Below, piece by piece: positions 20,802-29,875 of a DNA stretch of 64,000 bases. The number at the start of each line of letters is the position of its first letter. Position 1 is the stretch's first letter. Under the pieces are notes generated by a model. It was not told where the DNA came from. It did no database searches and saw only the letters and a list, made by a program, of their open reading frames with translations. A program made the translations under genes and the position numbers. Source of the stretch: Marinobacter persicus. Its GTDB lineage: Bacteria; Pseudomonadota; Gammaproteobacteria; Pseudomonadales; Oleiphilaceae. The stretch lies in contig NZ_PTIV01000002.1 of the NCBI RefSeq assembly GCF_002934325.1, positions 164,149 through 228,148 of the forward strand, given 5' to 3'.

Positions 20802-21479
20802 TTAAAGCTTATCGGGTGTTCTCAACTCGGTGGCCTGGATACGGCGATCCCGCCATTTCTCCCGCTGGGACGGCATATCGGCCCGGTACACGCCCTGGTC
20901 GCCCACCACCCAGGACAGCGGGCGGCGCTCTTCCTGAATGGAATCCTGCAGCAGCTGCAATCCCTGCAGGAATGCCTCCGGGCGAGGCGGGCAACCCGGC
21001 ACGTAAACATCCACCGGCAGGAACTTGTCCACGCCCTGGACCACGGAATAGATGTCGTACATGCCCCCGGAATTGGCGCAGGAGCCCATGGAGATCACCC
21101 ACTTGGGCTCCAGCATCTGGTCATACAGCTGCTGGATCACCGGCGCCATCTTGATGAAACAGGTACCGGCGATGACCATGAAATCCGCCTGCCGGGGGGA
21201 AGCCCGGATCACCTCGGAGCCAAACCGGGCGATGTCGTGGGGCGAGGTGAACGCCGTGGTCATTTCCACGTAGCAACAGGACAGCCCGAAGTTGTAGGGC
21301 CACAGGGAGTTTTTCCGGCCCCAGTTCACCGCCGAATTCAGCACTTCGCTGAGCTTGCCGGTAAACACATTGCGCTCGAGCTGTTGCTTGATCGGGTCTT
21401 CCGTTTTTTCCCCGCGACCCACCGGATAGCGGGCATCGTCCCCCGGGGAGCCCTCGGCCCGGGTCAGGGTATAGGCCAT
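20802..21479 (-). CDS. nuoB: NADH-quinone oxidoreductase subunit B
   Basis: 225 aa from ATG 21479, with GGGAGGAATTCC directly upstream deciding the start. Cluster N2 cysteines are visible in GLSCCYVEM (tandem Cys), [10 protein letters not shown] and [20 protein letters not shown] is the nearby family motif. It is the terminal electron donor to ubiquinone in complex I. The N-terminal 35 residues before the conserved core are charged and poorly conserved. Confidence 0.97.
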   Translation of the reverse strand: MAYTLTRAEGSPGDDARYPVGRGEKTEDPIKQQLERNVFTGKLSEVLNSAVNWGRKNSLWPYNFGLSCCYVEMTTAFTSPHDIARFGSEVIRASPRQADFMVIAGTCFIKMAPVIQQLYDQMLEPKWVISMGSCANSGGMYDIYSVVQGVDKFLPVDVYVPGCPPRPEAFLQGLQLLQDSIQEERRPLSWVVGDQGVYRADMPSQREKWRDRRIQATELRTPDKL

Positions 21480-21492
21480 GGAATTCCTCCCG

Positions 21493-21879
21493 TTACGATT
21501 TTGGTGCCCAGTCCAGGGCACCGGTGCGGCTGTCGTAGATCAGACCGGCCAGCAGGATAAAAATGAACACTGCGGCGCCCCAGAACCCGGCCCAGCCGAC
21601 CTCCCGGATCACAATGGCCCAGGCAAACAGGAATACCGCTTCAATATCGAAAATCACGAACAGCATGGCCACCAGGTAGAATTGCACCGAGAAGCGCTGG
21701 CGGGCGCTGCCGGCACCCACGATGCCGGATTCAAAAGGAAGCGATTTGCTGACGCCACCACTACGACCGCCCAAGAGGCTGGAGGCACCGACCATGAAGG
21801 CACAGAGCCCAAACACGGCCAGAATAAAAAAGCCGGTGGACCAATACTCGGCAACCGTGTTCACCACGCTTTCGGACAT
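21493..21879 (-). CDS. nuoA: NADH-quinone oxidoreductase subunit A
   Basis: 128 aa from ATG 21879, which has GAGAGGGA upstream; the open frame extends to 21912 without a better signal. Three membrane helices and the hallmark [10 protein letters not shown] loop and [14 protein letters not shown] segment are present. It is the first gene of the 14-subunit (13-gene) nuo operon. The upstream 21880-22044 interval should contain the operon promoter, but I could not pick one -10/-35 pair with confidence. Confidence 0.95.
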   Translation of the reverse strand: MSESVVNTVAEYWSTGFFILAVFGLCAFMVGASSLLGGRSGGVSKSLPFESGIVGAGSARQRFSVQFYLVAMLFVIFDIEAVFLFAWAIVIREVGWAGFWGAAVFIFILLAGLIYDSRTGALDWAPKS

Positions 21880-22044
21880 GAGTCCCTCTCGATTAACCGC
21901 GATCACCTGCAATTAATTGATAACCTGAACTGCTTAACAGCCGCGATTTTCAGACACTTACCTAAAAGCTAGCAACGCTCCCGAGGTTCCGCAAACTGCT
22001 CGTAAGATCAAGGCGAAAAGCAGGCATCCGGACCGATGATGGAC

Positions 22045-22118
22045 TGGAGCGGGCGATGGGAATCGAACCCACGTCACCAGGTTGGGAACCTGAAGCTCTA
22101 CCATTGAGCTACGCCCGC
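22045..22118 (-). tRNA. tRNA-Gly (anticodon CCC)
   Basis: The minus strand folds into a full cloverleaf: acceptor GCGGGCG/CGCCCGC, D-stem GCTC/GAGC, anticodon stem TCAGG/CCTGG around loop TTCCCAA, and T-arm with GGGTTCGATTCCC. Discriminator T is followed by an encoded CCA. The anticodon CCC reads GGG codons. Length with CCA is 74 nt. It is transcribed toward nuoA, as a single tRNA. Confidence 0.97.
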
Positions 22119-22189
22119 CTGCATAATGGCCGTAACAGCAATATAGGCCCGATACCCTATTCCGGCCACCCGCTTTCACCTGGAGCCTG

Positions 22190-23902
22190 ATGGACCCCAC
22201 GTACACCCTGATTGGCGCACTGATGCTGGTCGTCAGCATCGTGCTCAGCCCGCTTTCGAGCCGCGTAGGCCTGCCCGTGCTGCTGATTTTCCTGGCGGTG
22301 GGCATGCTCATGGGCGAAGACGGGCCCGGGGGCATCATATTCGACAATTTCGAACTGGCCTTCCTGGTAGCCAACCTGGCTCTGGGCGTGATCCTGCTGG
22401 ATGGCGGCATGCGCACGCGGGTCGAAACCTTCCGGGTAGGACTCAGGCCCGCCCTGGTGCTGGCCACGCTGGGGGTGGCCATGACAGCCGCTGGCGCAGC
22501 CCTGGTGGCTTGGTGGGTGTTTGACCTGCCCTGGCTAATGGCATTACTGATCGGCGCCATCATTTCCTCCACCGACGCCGCTGCGGTGTTCTCCCTGTTG
22601 CAGGGCCGGGGCCTGCATTTGAATGAACGGGTCAGTGCGACTCTGGAAATTGAATCCGGCAGCAACGACCCGATGGCCATCTTCCTGACCCTGATGCTGG
22701 TCACCCTGATCGGTCAGCAGGGCCAGGACACGCCGGGAGCGGTGTTGCTGATGCTGGTTCAGCAATTCGGTCTGGGCATCCTGATTGGCCCACTCGGCGG
22801 CTTCCTGGTCGTCCAGCTCGCCAATCGCATCCGACTGACGCCCGCCCTGTACCCCTTGCTCGTTGCAGCCGCCGGTATCGTGGTGTTCTCGGCCACCAAC
22901 GCCCTGGGCGGCTCGGGTTTCCTGGCCATCTATCTGACCGGCGTGGTAATCGGCAACCGGCATGTGCGCATGATGCCCATGATCCTCCAGGTGCACGATG
23001 GTCTGGCCTGGTTGGCCCAGCTCTGTCTGTTCCTGATTCTGGGGCTGCTGGTGAACCCCTCGGACCTGCTACCGCTGGCCGGGGCCGGCCTGATCCTGGC
23101 ACTGGCACTGATTTTCGTGATCCGGCCGGTCACTGTCTGGCTGACACTCTGGCCCTTTGGCTTTAACCGGCGGGAACTGGTCTTTATCAGTTGGGTCGGC
23201 CTGAGGGGTGCGGTACCAATCGTGCTGGCGCTGTTTCCGGTGATAGCGGACCTGCCCGACGCCCAGCTGGTCTTCCACGCAGCCTTCTTCATCGTACTGG
23301 TCTCGCTGGTGGTGCAGGGCACCACCATGGCTCCCCTGGCCCGGAAACTGGGACTGGAAGTACCCGCCAGCGAAGCACCGTTCCGACGCCTGCCGCTGGA
23401 TGCTCCAGCAGCAGGCGATCACGAACTCATGCTGTTTCCGTTACGCGGCAAACACTGGCAACAACCCAAAAAGCTTGGACAACTGCGCCTGCCGGACAAC
23501 ACCGCAGTGGCTGGCGTGTTTCGAAAGCGTCAGTGCCTGCAGCCCACCCAGGATTTGGAGGTGTCTGCCGGAGACACCGTGGCCATGTTCGCCACACCAT
23601 CCGTTCTGACCGATCTGGGCAAGACACTGAGTGGGCGACAGGCCCCCGAATATCTGGCCGAGCGCGCGTTTTTCGGTGACTTTGTGCTCAACGGTGATGC
23701 CTTGCTGGGAGATGTGGAACAGGCGTACGGCATTGAGTTCGACAATCTGGCTCCGGAGCTGACATTGGCGGAATGCTTTGCACGGCGCACCAAGGGCCAT
23801 CCGGTGGTGGGCGACAAGGTTACCCTGGGCCCTGTGACTCTGGTAGCCCGAGCGACCGATGCGGATCGGGTCACGAAAGTCGGCCTGAAGATGCAACGGT
23901 AA
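22190..23902 (+). CDS. cvrA: Potassium/proton antiporter CvrA (NhaP2)
   Basis: 570 aa. The N-terminal about 380 residues form a 12-13 helix CPA1 antiporter domain with LDGGMRTR, SSTDAAAVFSLL (the ion-binding Thr-Asp) and ESGSNDPMAIFLTL (Asn-Asp) motifs. This is followed by a RCK/TrkA_C-like domain (RLPDNTAVAGVFR region) and a CorC_HlyC-like C-terminus (PVVGDKVTLGPVTLVAR). This three-part layout is that of NhaP2/CvrA, which exchanges K+ (or Na+) for H+ and limits cytoplasmic K+ at low osmolarity. GGAG precedes the ATG. Confidence 0.9.
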   Translation: MDPTYTLIGALMLVVSIVLSPLSSRVGLPVLLIFLAVGMLMGEDGPGGIIFDNFELAFLVANLALGVILLDGGMRTRVETFRVGLRPALVLATLGVAMTAAGAALVAWWVFDLPWLMALLIGAIISSTDAAAVFSLLQGRGLHLNERVSATLEIESGSNDPMAIFLTLMLVTLIGQQGQDTPGAVLLMLVQQFGLGILIGPLGGFLVVQLANRIRLTPALYPLLVAAAGIVVFSATNALGGSGFLAIYLTGVVIGNRHVRMMPMILQVHDGLAWLAQLCLFLILGLLVNPSDLLPLAGAGLILALALIFVIRPVTVWLTLWPFGFNRRELVFISWVGLRGAVPIVLALFPVIADLPDAQLVFHAAFFIVLVSLVVQGTTMAPLARKLGLEVPASEAPFRRLPLDAPAAGDHELMLFPLRGKHWQQPKKLGQLRLPDNTAVAGVFRKRQCLQPTQDLEVSAGDTVAMFATPSVLTDLGKTLSGRQAPEYLAERAFFGDFVLNGDALLGDVEQAYGIEFDNLAPELTLAECFARRTKGHPVVGDKVTLGPVTLVARATDADRVTKVGLKMQR

Positions 23903-23998
23903 CTGGTCAGTGCATTTACAACGCGATAAACTGAATGAACAAAGTTTAATCACTTTTTTAACCACCCCCGAGTCTCCAAGCGCACAGGGTTTGCGGTT

Positions 23999-24547
23999 AT
24001 GCGCATTGCTTTAATTATTCCACTGCTTCTGTTTCCGGTACTGACCAACGCCGCCGAACTCCTGGCCAAGGCAGAGCCCAGAATGCCGGTGGCTTCCTCC
24101 CAACCGGCCAATGCTCCAACACCCGATATCACACAGGTACTGGTGCGCAAGACCGAGCGCCGGCTCTATCTTCTCAGTGATCAGGAGACCGTCAAGGAAT
24201 ACCGCGTTTCCCTGGGAGACAATCCGGTGGGGCATAAGCTTTCGGAGGGCGATGAACGCACGCCCGAAGGTGACTACACCCTGGACTGGCGGCTGGCGGA
24301 CAGCGACTTCTACAAGGCCATCCATATCTCCTATCCTAGCCCCCGTGACCGGGAACTGGCCGATTCCTGGGGCCTGGACCCCGGCGGCAGCATCATGATT
24401 CACGGGCTTCCGAACAACGCCGGGGACATGGCCTTTGCCTACATCGGCCTGGACTGGACCGACGGCTGTATTGCGGTCTCCAATGAGGCCATGGATGAAA
24501 TCTGGAGCCTGGTAAAAAACGGCACTCCCATCCGGATCGAGCCCTGA
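23999..24547 (+). CDS. Periplasmic L,D-transpeptidase (YkuD domain)
   Basis: 182 aa with a signal peptide (MRIALIIPLLLFPVLTNAA). The YkuD catalytic region carries IMIHGLPN (His) and WTDGCIAVSNEAMDEIW with the nucleophilic Cys. Size and motif order resemble the short ErfK/YafK-like group. L,D-transpeptidases make 3-3 cross-links or attach lipoproteins to meso-diaminopimelate in peptidoglycan. It lies about 200 bp upstream of a small OprI-like lipoprotein gene on the same strand, its own frame being preceded by an AT-rich gap. Confidence 0.87.
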   Translation: MRIALIIPLLLFPVLTNAAELLAKAEPRMPVASSQPANAPTPDITQVLVRKTERRLYLLSDQETVKEYRVSLGDNPVGHKLSEGDERTPEGDYTLDWRLADSDFYKAIHISYPSPRDRELADSWGLDPGGSIMIHGLPNNAGDMAFAYIGLDWTDGCIAVSNEAMDEIWSLVKNGTPIRIEP

Positions 24548-24605
24548 CGGGTTCACAAAAGCATTAAGTTATTGGCAGAGATTAAGAAATTTTAGCCATC
24601 TCTGG

Positions 24606-24635
24606 TTAACATTTTGTCGCAGAGTGTTTTACACT
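24606..24635 (+). promoter_or_regulatory. Candidate sigma-70 promoter of the lipoprotein gene
   Basis: TTAACA (24606-24611) is followed by a 17-bp spacer and TTACAC/TACACT (24629-24635) in an AT-rich stretch, about 105 bp before the lipoprotein ATG. The 24548-24741 gap contains no other gene. Confidence 0.45.
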
Positions 24636-24741
24636 GTTTTACGACTCTGGTAGAAGAAGTCTATCGCGCAGAGCTGCTGGAAGTCGTCCAAGCCGGCTTC
24701 CATAATTACAGGAAATAATACGACCAATTAGGGGATTTACC

Positions 24742-25017
24742 ATGCGTAAACTGATGATCGCCGGTTTTGCACTGGCTACTGCCGTCACTGCCGGCTGTGC
24801 CAACCAGGCTGCTATTGACGAGGCCAATGCAACCGCCATGTCTGCGGAAGAAACCGCTGACAAAGCACTGAACACAGCCAACAACGCTGCTCGCGACGCT
24901 AATTCGGCCCAGCAAACGGCTGAAGAAGCCCTGGCCGCCGCTCGCGCCGCTCAGAAGTCCGCGGACGAAGCCAACGAGCGTGCCAAGCGCATGCTGCAGC
25001 GTTCTGCCCAGAAGTAA
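24742..25017 (+). CDS. Small alanine-zipper outer-membrane lipoprotein (OprI/Lpp-like)
   Basis: 91 aa. A type II signal peptide ends in the lipobox AVTAGC, giving a lipidated Cys19. The mature chain is one long heptad-type helix rich in Ala (EETADKALNTANNAARDANS and onward), as in Lpp/OprI trimers. It ends in AQK, and a C-terminal Lys is the residue joined to peptidoglycan in Lpp. TTAGGGG lies before the ATG and a strong terminator follows. The neighbouring L,D-transpeptidase could be the tethering enzyme; this link is inference. Confidence 0.85.
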   Translation: MRKLMIAGFALATAVTAGCANQAAIDEANATAMSAEETADKALNTANNAARDANSAQQTAEEALAAARAAQKSADEANERAKRMLQRSAQK

Positions 25018-25034
25018 GGCAGTCGTTGACACAT

Positions 25035-25061
25035 AAAAGGCCGGTTATCCGGCCTTTTTTT
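25035..25061 (+). terminator. Intrinsic terminator after the lipoprotein gene
   Basis: AAAAGGCCGG and CCGGCCTTTT form a perfect stem around the loop TTAT, followed by further T residues. It lies 17 bp after the stop codon at 25017, and may also serve the convergent slipin gene. Confidence 0.92.
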
Positions 25062-25088
25062 GTGCCTGAACAAAGAGTGCTTAAGCGC

Positions 25089-25883
25089 TCAGGCCTCGTC
25101 CGTTGATTTATCCCGGCCCGCTGGCTTGATTGAGTGGTCCATAAAGTTCCGGATCATGTCCATGGGCAACGGGAAAACGATGGTTGAAGCGTTCTTGGTG
25201 CTCATGTCGGACAGAGTCTGCAAATAACGCAGCTGCATGGCGCCCGACTCGGCCGACATGACTTCGGCCGCCTCTACCAGTTTCTTGGAAGCCTGCAGCT
25301 CACCCTCGGCATGAATCACCTTGGCCCGGCGTTCCCGTTCCGCCTCGGCCTGACGGGCAATGGCCCGGATCATGGATTCGTCCAGATCCACATGCTTGAT
25401 TTCCACATTAGCGACCTTGATCCCCCAGCCTTCGGTCTGGGAATCAATGATTTCCTGAATATCCTCGTTCAGTTTGTCGCGCTCGGACAACATTTCATCC
25501 AGATCGTGCTTGCCCAGCACAGAGCGCAGTGTGGTTTGCGCCAGCTGCCCGGTGGCGTTGGCAAAGTCTTCCACCTGAATGATGGCCTTCTCCGGGTCCA
25601 CCACCCGGAAATACAGGACCGCACTGACATGCACCGTCACGTTATCTTTCGAGATCACGTCCTGATCGGGCACATCCAGAGTGATCACTCGCAGATCCAC
25701 TCGCACCATCTGCTGGATGCCCGGAATCACGATGATCAGTCCCGGCCCTTTTACCGCTTGAAAACGGCCCAGAAAAAACACCACGCCGCGCTCGTATTCG
25801 GGCATGATCTTGAGCGCCGAACCGAGAATCAGCAAAAGCACCACCGTGGGTGCCAGATAGGGAATAAAGTCGCCCAGGTTCAT
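25089..25883 (-). CDS. Slipin / SPFH (band 7) membrane protein
   Basis: 264 aa. A single N-terminal membrane segment (residues about 8-26) is followed by an SPFH domain with [13 protein letters not shown] and the PGL(I) turn typical of stomatin-like proteins. A coiled-coil segment ([20 protein letters not shown], with following residues) and a C-terminal oligomerisation part complete it. SPFH proteins scaffold membrane microdomains and protease complexes. It lies 25 bp downstream of an NfeD-family gene, the standard slipin/NfeD operon. Confidence 0.93.
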   Translation of the reverse strand: MNLGDFIPYLAPTVVLLLILGSALKIMPEYERGVVFFLGRFQAVKGPGLIIVIPGIQQMVRVDLRVITLDVPDQDVISKDNVTVHVSAVLYFRVVDPEKAIIQVEDFANATGQLAQTTLRSVLGKHDLDEMLSERDKLNEDIQEIIDSQTEGWGIKVANVEIKHVDLDESMIRAIARQAEAERERRAKVIHAEGELQASKKLVEAAEVMSAESGAMQLRYLQTLSDMSTKNASTIVFPLPMDMIRNFMDHSIKPAGRDKSTDEA

Positions 25884-25908
25884 ACGGCCTCCTTGATTTT
25901 GCCGTCAG

Positions 25909-27327
25909 TTATGGATTGCTTGCCTTGCTATCGCTCTGCTTGTCTGCAGGTTCCACCACCAGGGTCAATCCGTCCATGGCTGTGACCCGGACCAGGGTGT
26001 TGCCACCAACCGGTGTCTGGCTGATGGCGTGCCAGCGCTCCCCGGATATCCGCACATGACCCCGGTACTGGCCGTGATCCGGCTTGAAATCGTCCACCGC
26101 TTCTACCGTCTGATGGAGCATGTGTTCACCGCCACTGACCGGTTGTCGTCGGCGCAGGCCCACGAAGCGACTCACGGTCCACAGGATGAAACCGCCGGCG
26201 ACCAGCGCTGTGCCGCCAATGGTGGGCAGTGAAATATCCCGGTGACTGCCGTCCATGAGAATCACCGACCCGGTCACAAAAGCGACGATACCGCCGACCC
26301 CAAGTATGCCGAAACTGGGCGCAAAGGCCTCGCCGACAATCAGCGCCAGCCCCAGGAGTATAAGCGCCATGCCTGCGTAGTTCACCGACAGCACCTGGAA
26401 GGCAAACAAGGCCAGGATCAGGCTGATGGCGCCAATAACCCCTGGCACGATGGCACCGGGGTTGGCCAGCTCGAACACAATCCCGTAAAAGCCAATGATC
26501 ATCAGGAAATAAGCCACGTTCGGATCGGTGATCACCGACAGCAGCTCGGTACGCCAATCGGGGCTGGCCCGTTCCAGCGTCAGGTTGGCGGTGCTCAGGG
26601 TGACCTCGCCGGAGACCAGGCGCACGGTGCGCCCATCGATACGCTCCAGCAGGGTCTGTAAGTCTGGCACCAGCTCATCAATAACGCCGAGCTCCAACGC
26701 TTCACTGGCACTGAGGTTAACGGCTTCCCGAACGGCTTTTTCTGCCCAGTCTGCGTTGCGACCATGACGCTCCGCCAGGCCACGGATGTAGCTCACCGCA
26801 TCTTCCAGGATTTTGCGTTCCATGGCGGTGCCACCGCGCTTCTTGTCCGCGTCATCGGTCGGGCTCTGTTCGGAGGAATCGGAAGGAGCATCGGTTGGGG
26901 TATCCGGTTCCGGGGAACCGGGCATGCCGCCCATCTGTACCGGGGTTGCGGAGCCCACGTTGGTGGCCGGCGCCATGGCGGCGATGTGGCTGGCATAGAG
27001 AATATAGGTACCGGCACTGGCTGCCCGGGCGCCCTGGGGCGATACGTAGGTGGCAACGGGCACCTCCGAGGCCAGGATGGTCTTGATGATATCCCGGGTG
27101 GACTCAAGCAGCCCTCCGGGGGTATCCAGTTCCAGTATGATCAGCTTTGCGCCCTGGCGCTCGGCTCGCTGGATGCCGCGGATCAGGTAATCCTTGGTGG
27201 CCGGCCCAATGGCTCCTTCCACCGACAGGACCAGGGCGGTACCGGATTGTCCCTGCTGGGCAAGGGGTTGCCCGACCAACAGGGCCAATAACAGGATTGC
27301 ACTGACCATTACAAAGGTTCGGCTCAT
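25909..27327 (-). CDS. NfeD family membrane-bound ClpP-class protease
   Basis: About 472 aa; ATG 27327 or the adjacent GTG 27330 follows GGAGGAAG. A signal peptide (to about residue 25) precedes a ClpP-like serine protease domain: ILELDTPGGLLESTRDI and GARAASAGTYI with the nucleophilic Ser; the catalytic Lys is probably in the KILEDA region. Between them a Pro/Ser/Asp-rich insert (about residues 138-165) is unusual. Four to five membrane helices and an OB-fold NfeD domain (C-terminal about 65 residues) follow. Partner of the downstream slipin. Confidence 0.9.
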   Translation of the reverse strand: MSRTFVMVSAILLLALLVGQPLAQQGQSGTALVLSVEGAIGPATKDYLIRGIQRAERQGAKLIILELDTPGGLLESTRDIIKTILASEVPVATYVSPQGARAASAGTYILYASHIAAMAPATNVGSATPVQMGGMPGSPEPDTPTDAPSDSSEQSPTDDADKKRGGTAMERKILEDAVSYIRGLAERHGRNADWAEKAVREAVNLSASEALELGVIDELVPDLQTLLERIDGRTVRLVSGEVTLSTANLTLERASPDWRTELLSVITDPNVAYFLMIIGFYGIVFELANPGAIVPGVIGAISLILALFAFQVLSVNYAGMALILLGLALIVGEAFAPSFGILGVGGIVAFVTGSVILMDGSHRDISLPTIGGTALVAGGFILWTVSRFVGLRRRQPVSGGEHMLHQTVEAVDDFKPDHGQYRGHVRISGERWHAISQTPVGGNTLVRVTAMDGLTLVVEPADKQSDSKASNP

Positions 27328-27371
27328 CACGTTCTTCCTCCGCTGGCCGGCACCTTGTGTCAGTCACCGGC

Positions 27372-28424
27372 CTAGAAATACAGCGTCTGATCCGAGCGGC
27401 TCTCTTCGCCCCGGCTTTGCCGCTCAGGGGCGTCGTCGCTCGCCATCCGTGGCAGTGTTTCGCCAATCATCATGGGAATCCCGTCAGCCTGGTCGACGGC
27501 AATGTCGATGGCCCGTCGCTTGAGCTGGGTCTCAGGGTGCCGGGCCCGGAATTCTTCCAGTTTAGCGAGCACCTGCTGCCAGACTTTTTCCCGGTCTTCC
27601 GGCGGGTAATCCTCACCAGGGCGGTGTATCTCAAGCCAGACCTCTCCCTGAGAAATACCCACTTTCACCGGCTCCCGGATCACTTGCACAGGCGTACCTT
27701 TTTCGACCTGGTAAACAAACCGGGAAATATCCTCGTTGTACATCCGGAAACAGCCATGGCTGACCGGCATGCCAACACCAAACCGCTTGTTGGTGCCGTG
27801 GATCAAATACCCCTTCTCACTGAGAAGCAGTGCGTGCGTCCCCAGGGGGTTACCCGGCCCCGGGGGAATCATGCGGGGCAGGAAATCTCCCGAAGCCTCG
27901 TATTCGGCACGGATACTGGCCGGCGGGTACCAGGCCGGAGACTCCAGCGGCATGGTCACTTCCGCGTTGGTCAGTGGCGAGGGGTTTTCCTCGGTACCCA
28001 CACCCACGGGATAAACCTGTACCCCCTGTTCAGAAAAGTAGTACAGGCGGTATTCCGCAAGGTTAATCACGATGCCTTCACGCCGAGTATCCGGCAGGAC
28101 GTACATCCGGGGCAGGGTAATGGTGGTGCCTTCGCCCGGCAGCCAGGGATCCACCCCGGGGTTCGCATGCACCAATTCAAGATAGCCCAGCGCCAGGTCA
28201 GTGCCAATGCCGGCAAAAGTGTCTTCGTACTCGGTGGTGAACATCTGCAACTCACCGGCCAGATCGCCCCTGGCCTGAAAGGTCGGTACCCGGGGTGCCC
28301 GTTGTTCACTCGCTTCAACTTCCGAGCCACCCTGGGCCTGGGAGGCAGACTCCTGGGCCGACAGCGCCACCGGTGCTGCCCACAGCAGACTCAAACAGAG
28401 TGCGAAACCACATTTCAACCGCAT
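27372..28424 (-). CDS. L,D-transpeptidase with LysM-like N-terminus (ErfK/YbiS type)
   Basis: 350 aa from ATG 28424; a TTG at 28439 is not likely. Signal peptide ends near ALSA. A LysM-like peptidoglycan-binding segment (LGYLELVHANPGVDPWLPGE) precedes a YkuD catalytic domain with YLIHGTNKRFGVGMPVSHGC (His and catalytic Cys). The C-terminal tail is charged and probably disordered. Architecture matches YbiS/ErfK/YcfS enzymes, which link Lpp to peptidoglycan. It is the second L,D-transpeptidase within 4 kb. Confidence 0.9.
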   Translation of the reverse strand: MRLKCGFALCLSLLWAAPVALSAQESASQAQGGSEVEASEQRAPRVPTFQARGDLAGELQMFTTEYEDTFAGIGTDLALGYLELVHANPGVDPWLPGEGTTITLPRMYVLPDTRREGIVINLAEYRLYYFSEQGVQVYPVGVGTEENPSPLTNAEVTMPLESPAWYPPASIRAEYEASGDFLPRMIPPGPGNPLGTHALLLSEKGYLIHGTNKRFGVGMPVSHGCFRMYNEDISRFVYQVEKGTPVQVIREPVKVGISQGEVWLEIHRPGEDYPPEDREKVWQQVLAKLEEFRARHPETQLKRRAIDIAVDQADGIPMMIGETLPRMASDDAPERQSRGEESRSDQTLYF

Positions 28425-28476
28425 AACAACCTGTTCCAATTCCTGTTCCTTCCTGACTAGATGACCCGCAAACCCA

Positions 28477-29046
28477 CTATGAGTTCACCAACGTGGCCCA
28501 TACCGTCGCAATGGCCAGAATCACAAAGAGTATGCTGGCAGAGATCCGCGCCGTTGCCAGTGGTAAACGCTCCATGAGCCATCGCCCCGCCATGATAACC
28601 GGCACATTGGCGAGCAACATTCCGACCGTGGTACCGATGATAACCCAGAACGTCTCGGTATACCTTGCCGCAAGTACCACCGTGGCTACCTGGGTTTTAT
28701 CCCCGATTTCCGCCAGGAAGAACATGATGGTGGTGGCCATGAACGCGCCCATGCCCAGGAATTTGGAGTCGGCGCTGTCGTCTTTGTCGGGAATCAGGAG
28801 CCAGAGCGCGATGGCGATGAAGCTGACGGTGAGGATCCAGGGCAACCAGCTTTCCGGAATCCACTGGGCCACCCAGGCACCCAGCCACGCGGACAAGGCG
28901 TGATTGAGAACAGTGGCAATCAGGATTCCCAGGATGATGGGCGTGCGGGTGGCGTAACGGGCAACCAGGAAAAGCGACAGCAGCTGGGTTTTATCACCGA
29001 TTTCGGCAATGGCAACCGCCAGGGCAGAAGCGAGAAAAGCATCCAT
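28477..29046 (-). CDS. GDT1/TMEM165 (UPF0016) manganese exporter
   Basis: 189 aa with six membrane helices in two homologous halves, each holding the signature EIGDKTQ (residues about 15-21 and 113-119). In this family the acidic residue of the motif binds the cation, and bacterial members such as MneA export Mn2+. A yybP-ykoY Mn2+ riboswitch lies directly upstream, which supports manganese as substrate. GAGG precedes the ATG at 29046. Confidence 0.93.
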   Translation of the reverse strand: MDAFLASALAVAIAEIGDKTQLLSLFLVARYATRTPIILGILIATVLNHALSAWLGAWVAQWIPESWLPWILTVSFIAIALWLLIPDKDDSADSKFLGMGAFMATTIMFFLAEIGDKTQVATVVLAARYTETFWVIIGTTVGMLLANVPVIMAGRWLMERLPLATARISASILFVILAIATVWATLVNS

Positions 29047-29060
29047 TCATACAAACCTCA

Positions 29061-29250
29061 GGGCGGAGATTACCAGACACGGGACAGCCCACCTTCCGCC
29101 CTATGGAGGTGGTCTGCCCCGGGTCTTGCCAATTCCCACCGTGCGGTGTGGAACATGGTAGCCATGGAGATTGAGCTCCAAGTATGTTGACTACCATTCG
29201 CCTGAGCTTCACTCAGCGCGAAGGCTACTCCCCCGAAGGAGCGGGCATAC
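29061..29250 (-). promoter_or_regulatory. yybP-ykoY manganese riboswitch with expression platform
   Basis: Reading the minus strand, the diagnostic elements appear in order: GGGGGAGTAG (29225-29234), GTCAACATACT (29181-29191) and GGCAAGACC (29122-29130), joined by variable paired arms; P1 closes TGCCC (29244-29248) with GGGCA near 29114-29119. The 3' strand of P1 is also used by a 14-bp hairpin (29081-29120, one mismatch). Its loop AGGGCGGA can pair with TCCGCCCT just before the Shine-Dalgarno GAGG. This implies Mn2+-dependent control of translation of the GDT1 gene. Confidence 0.9.
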
Positions 29251-29302
29251 TAAGCGATTGGTGCAGTGATCTCAAGTCACTCCGCCCATGCCCGAAAACA
29301 CT

Positions 29303-29728
29303 CTAAGACTGTTTCTCCGCGTTTTCCATGATCTTGTTGAAGACATTCAGCGCGCATTCGATTTCTTTATCAGAGACGCCGTCCAGCATCTCTTCACGCA
29401 ACGTGGCAGCGCGACTGGTCAACTCGTCCATGAAGTCGGCACCGGCCTTGGTCAGGTAGAGGCGGCGAGCCCGACGATCGTTCGGGCAAGGGCGACGTTC
29501 AATCAGCCCCTGCTGTTCGAGGCTGTCCAAAAGCCTGACCAGTGTGGGGTTTTCGATCGCCATCAGGTTGGCCAGCTCACGCTGGGTACGGCCTTCGCCG
29601 CCCTCACGCAAGTAGAACATGGTGCTCCAGCGGGCCTGGGTGACGCCCAGGTCCTTGAGACGCTCATCCAGCATCTTGCGCCAGCGACGGGTTACTCGTG
29701 CCACCGCAAAGGGAAACTGCTCTCTCAT
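29303..29728 (-). CDS. MarR family transcriptional regulator (SlyA-like)
   Basis: 141 aa winged-helix protein. The core shows RTQRELANLMAIENPTLVRL (recognition helix), DSLEQQGLIERRPCPNDRRA (wing with the conserved Asp-Arg-Arg), then a C-terminal dimerisation helix. AGGAG precedes ATG 29728. Position downstream of the MFS transporter gene on the same strand (147-bp gap) suggests, but does not prove, that it controls that transporter. Confidence 0.9.
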   Translation of the reverse strand: MREQFPFAVARVTRRWRKMLDERLKDLGVTQARWSTMFYLREGGEGRTQRELANLMAIENPTLVRLLDSLEQQGLIERRPCPNDRRARRLYLTKAGADFMDELTSRAATLREEMLDGVSDKEIECALNVFNKIMENAEKQS

Positions 29729-29875
29729 GATTCCAACTCCTGGTCATCATCCGGTTGGCAGCACTGCCAGCCATGGAATCCAACAATCAATATACTTCTA
29801 CCGTTATTCACCAATAGTATGCTAATCGGTTAAAAAATAACAGATGCGTAAGTGGAAACACTCGCCAGAAGGAGC

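Noticed and set aside
19010..21154. Plus-strand frame of 714 codons opposite nuoCD and nuoB
   Set aside because: Shadow of genes with complete functional motifs on the other strand.
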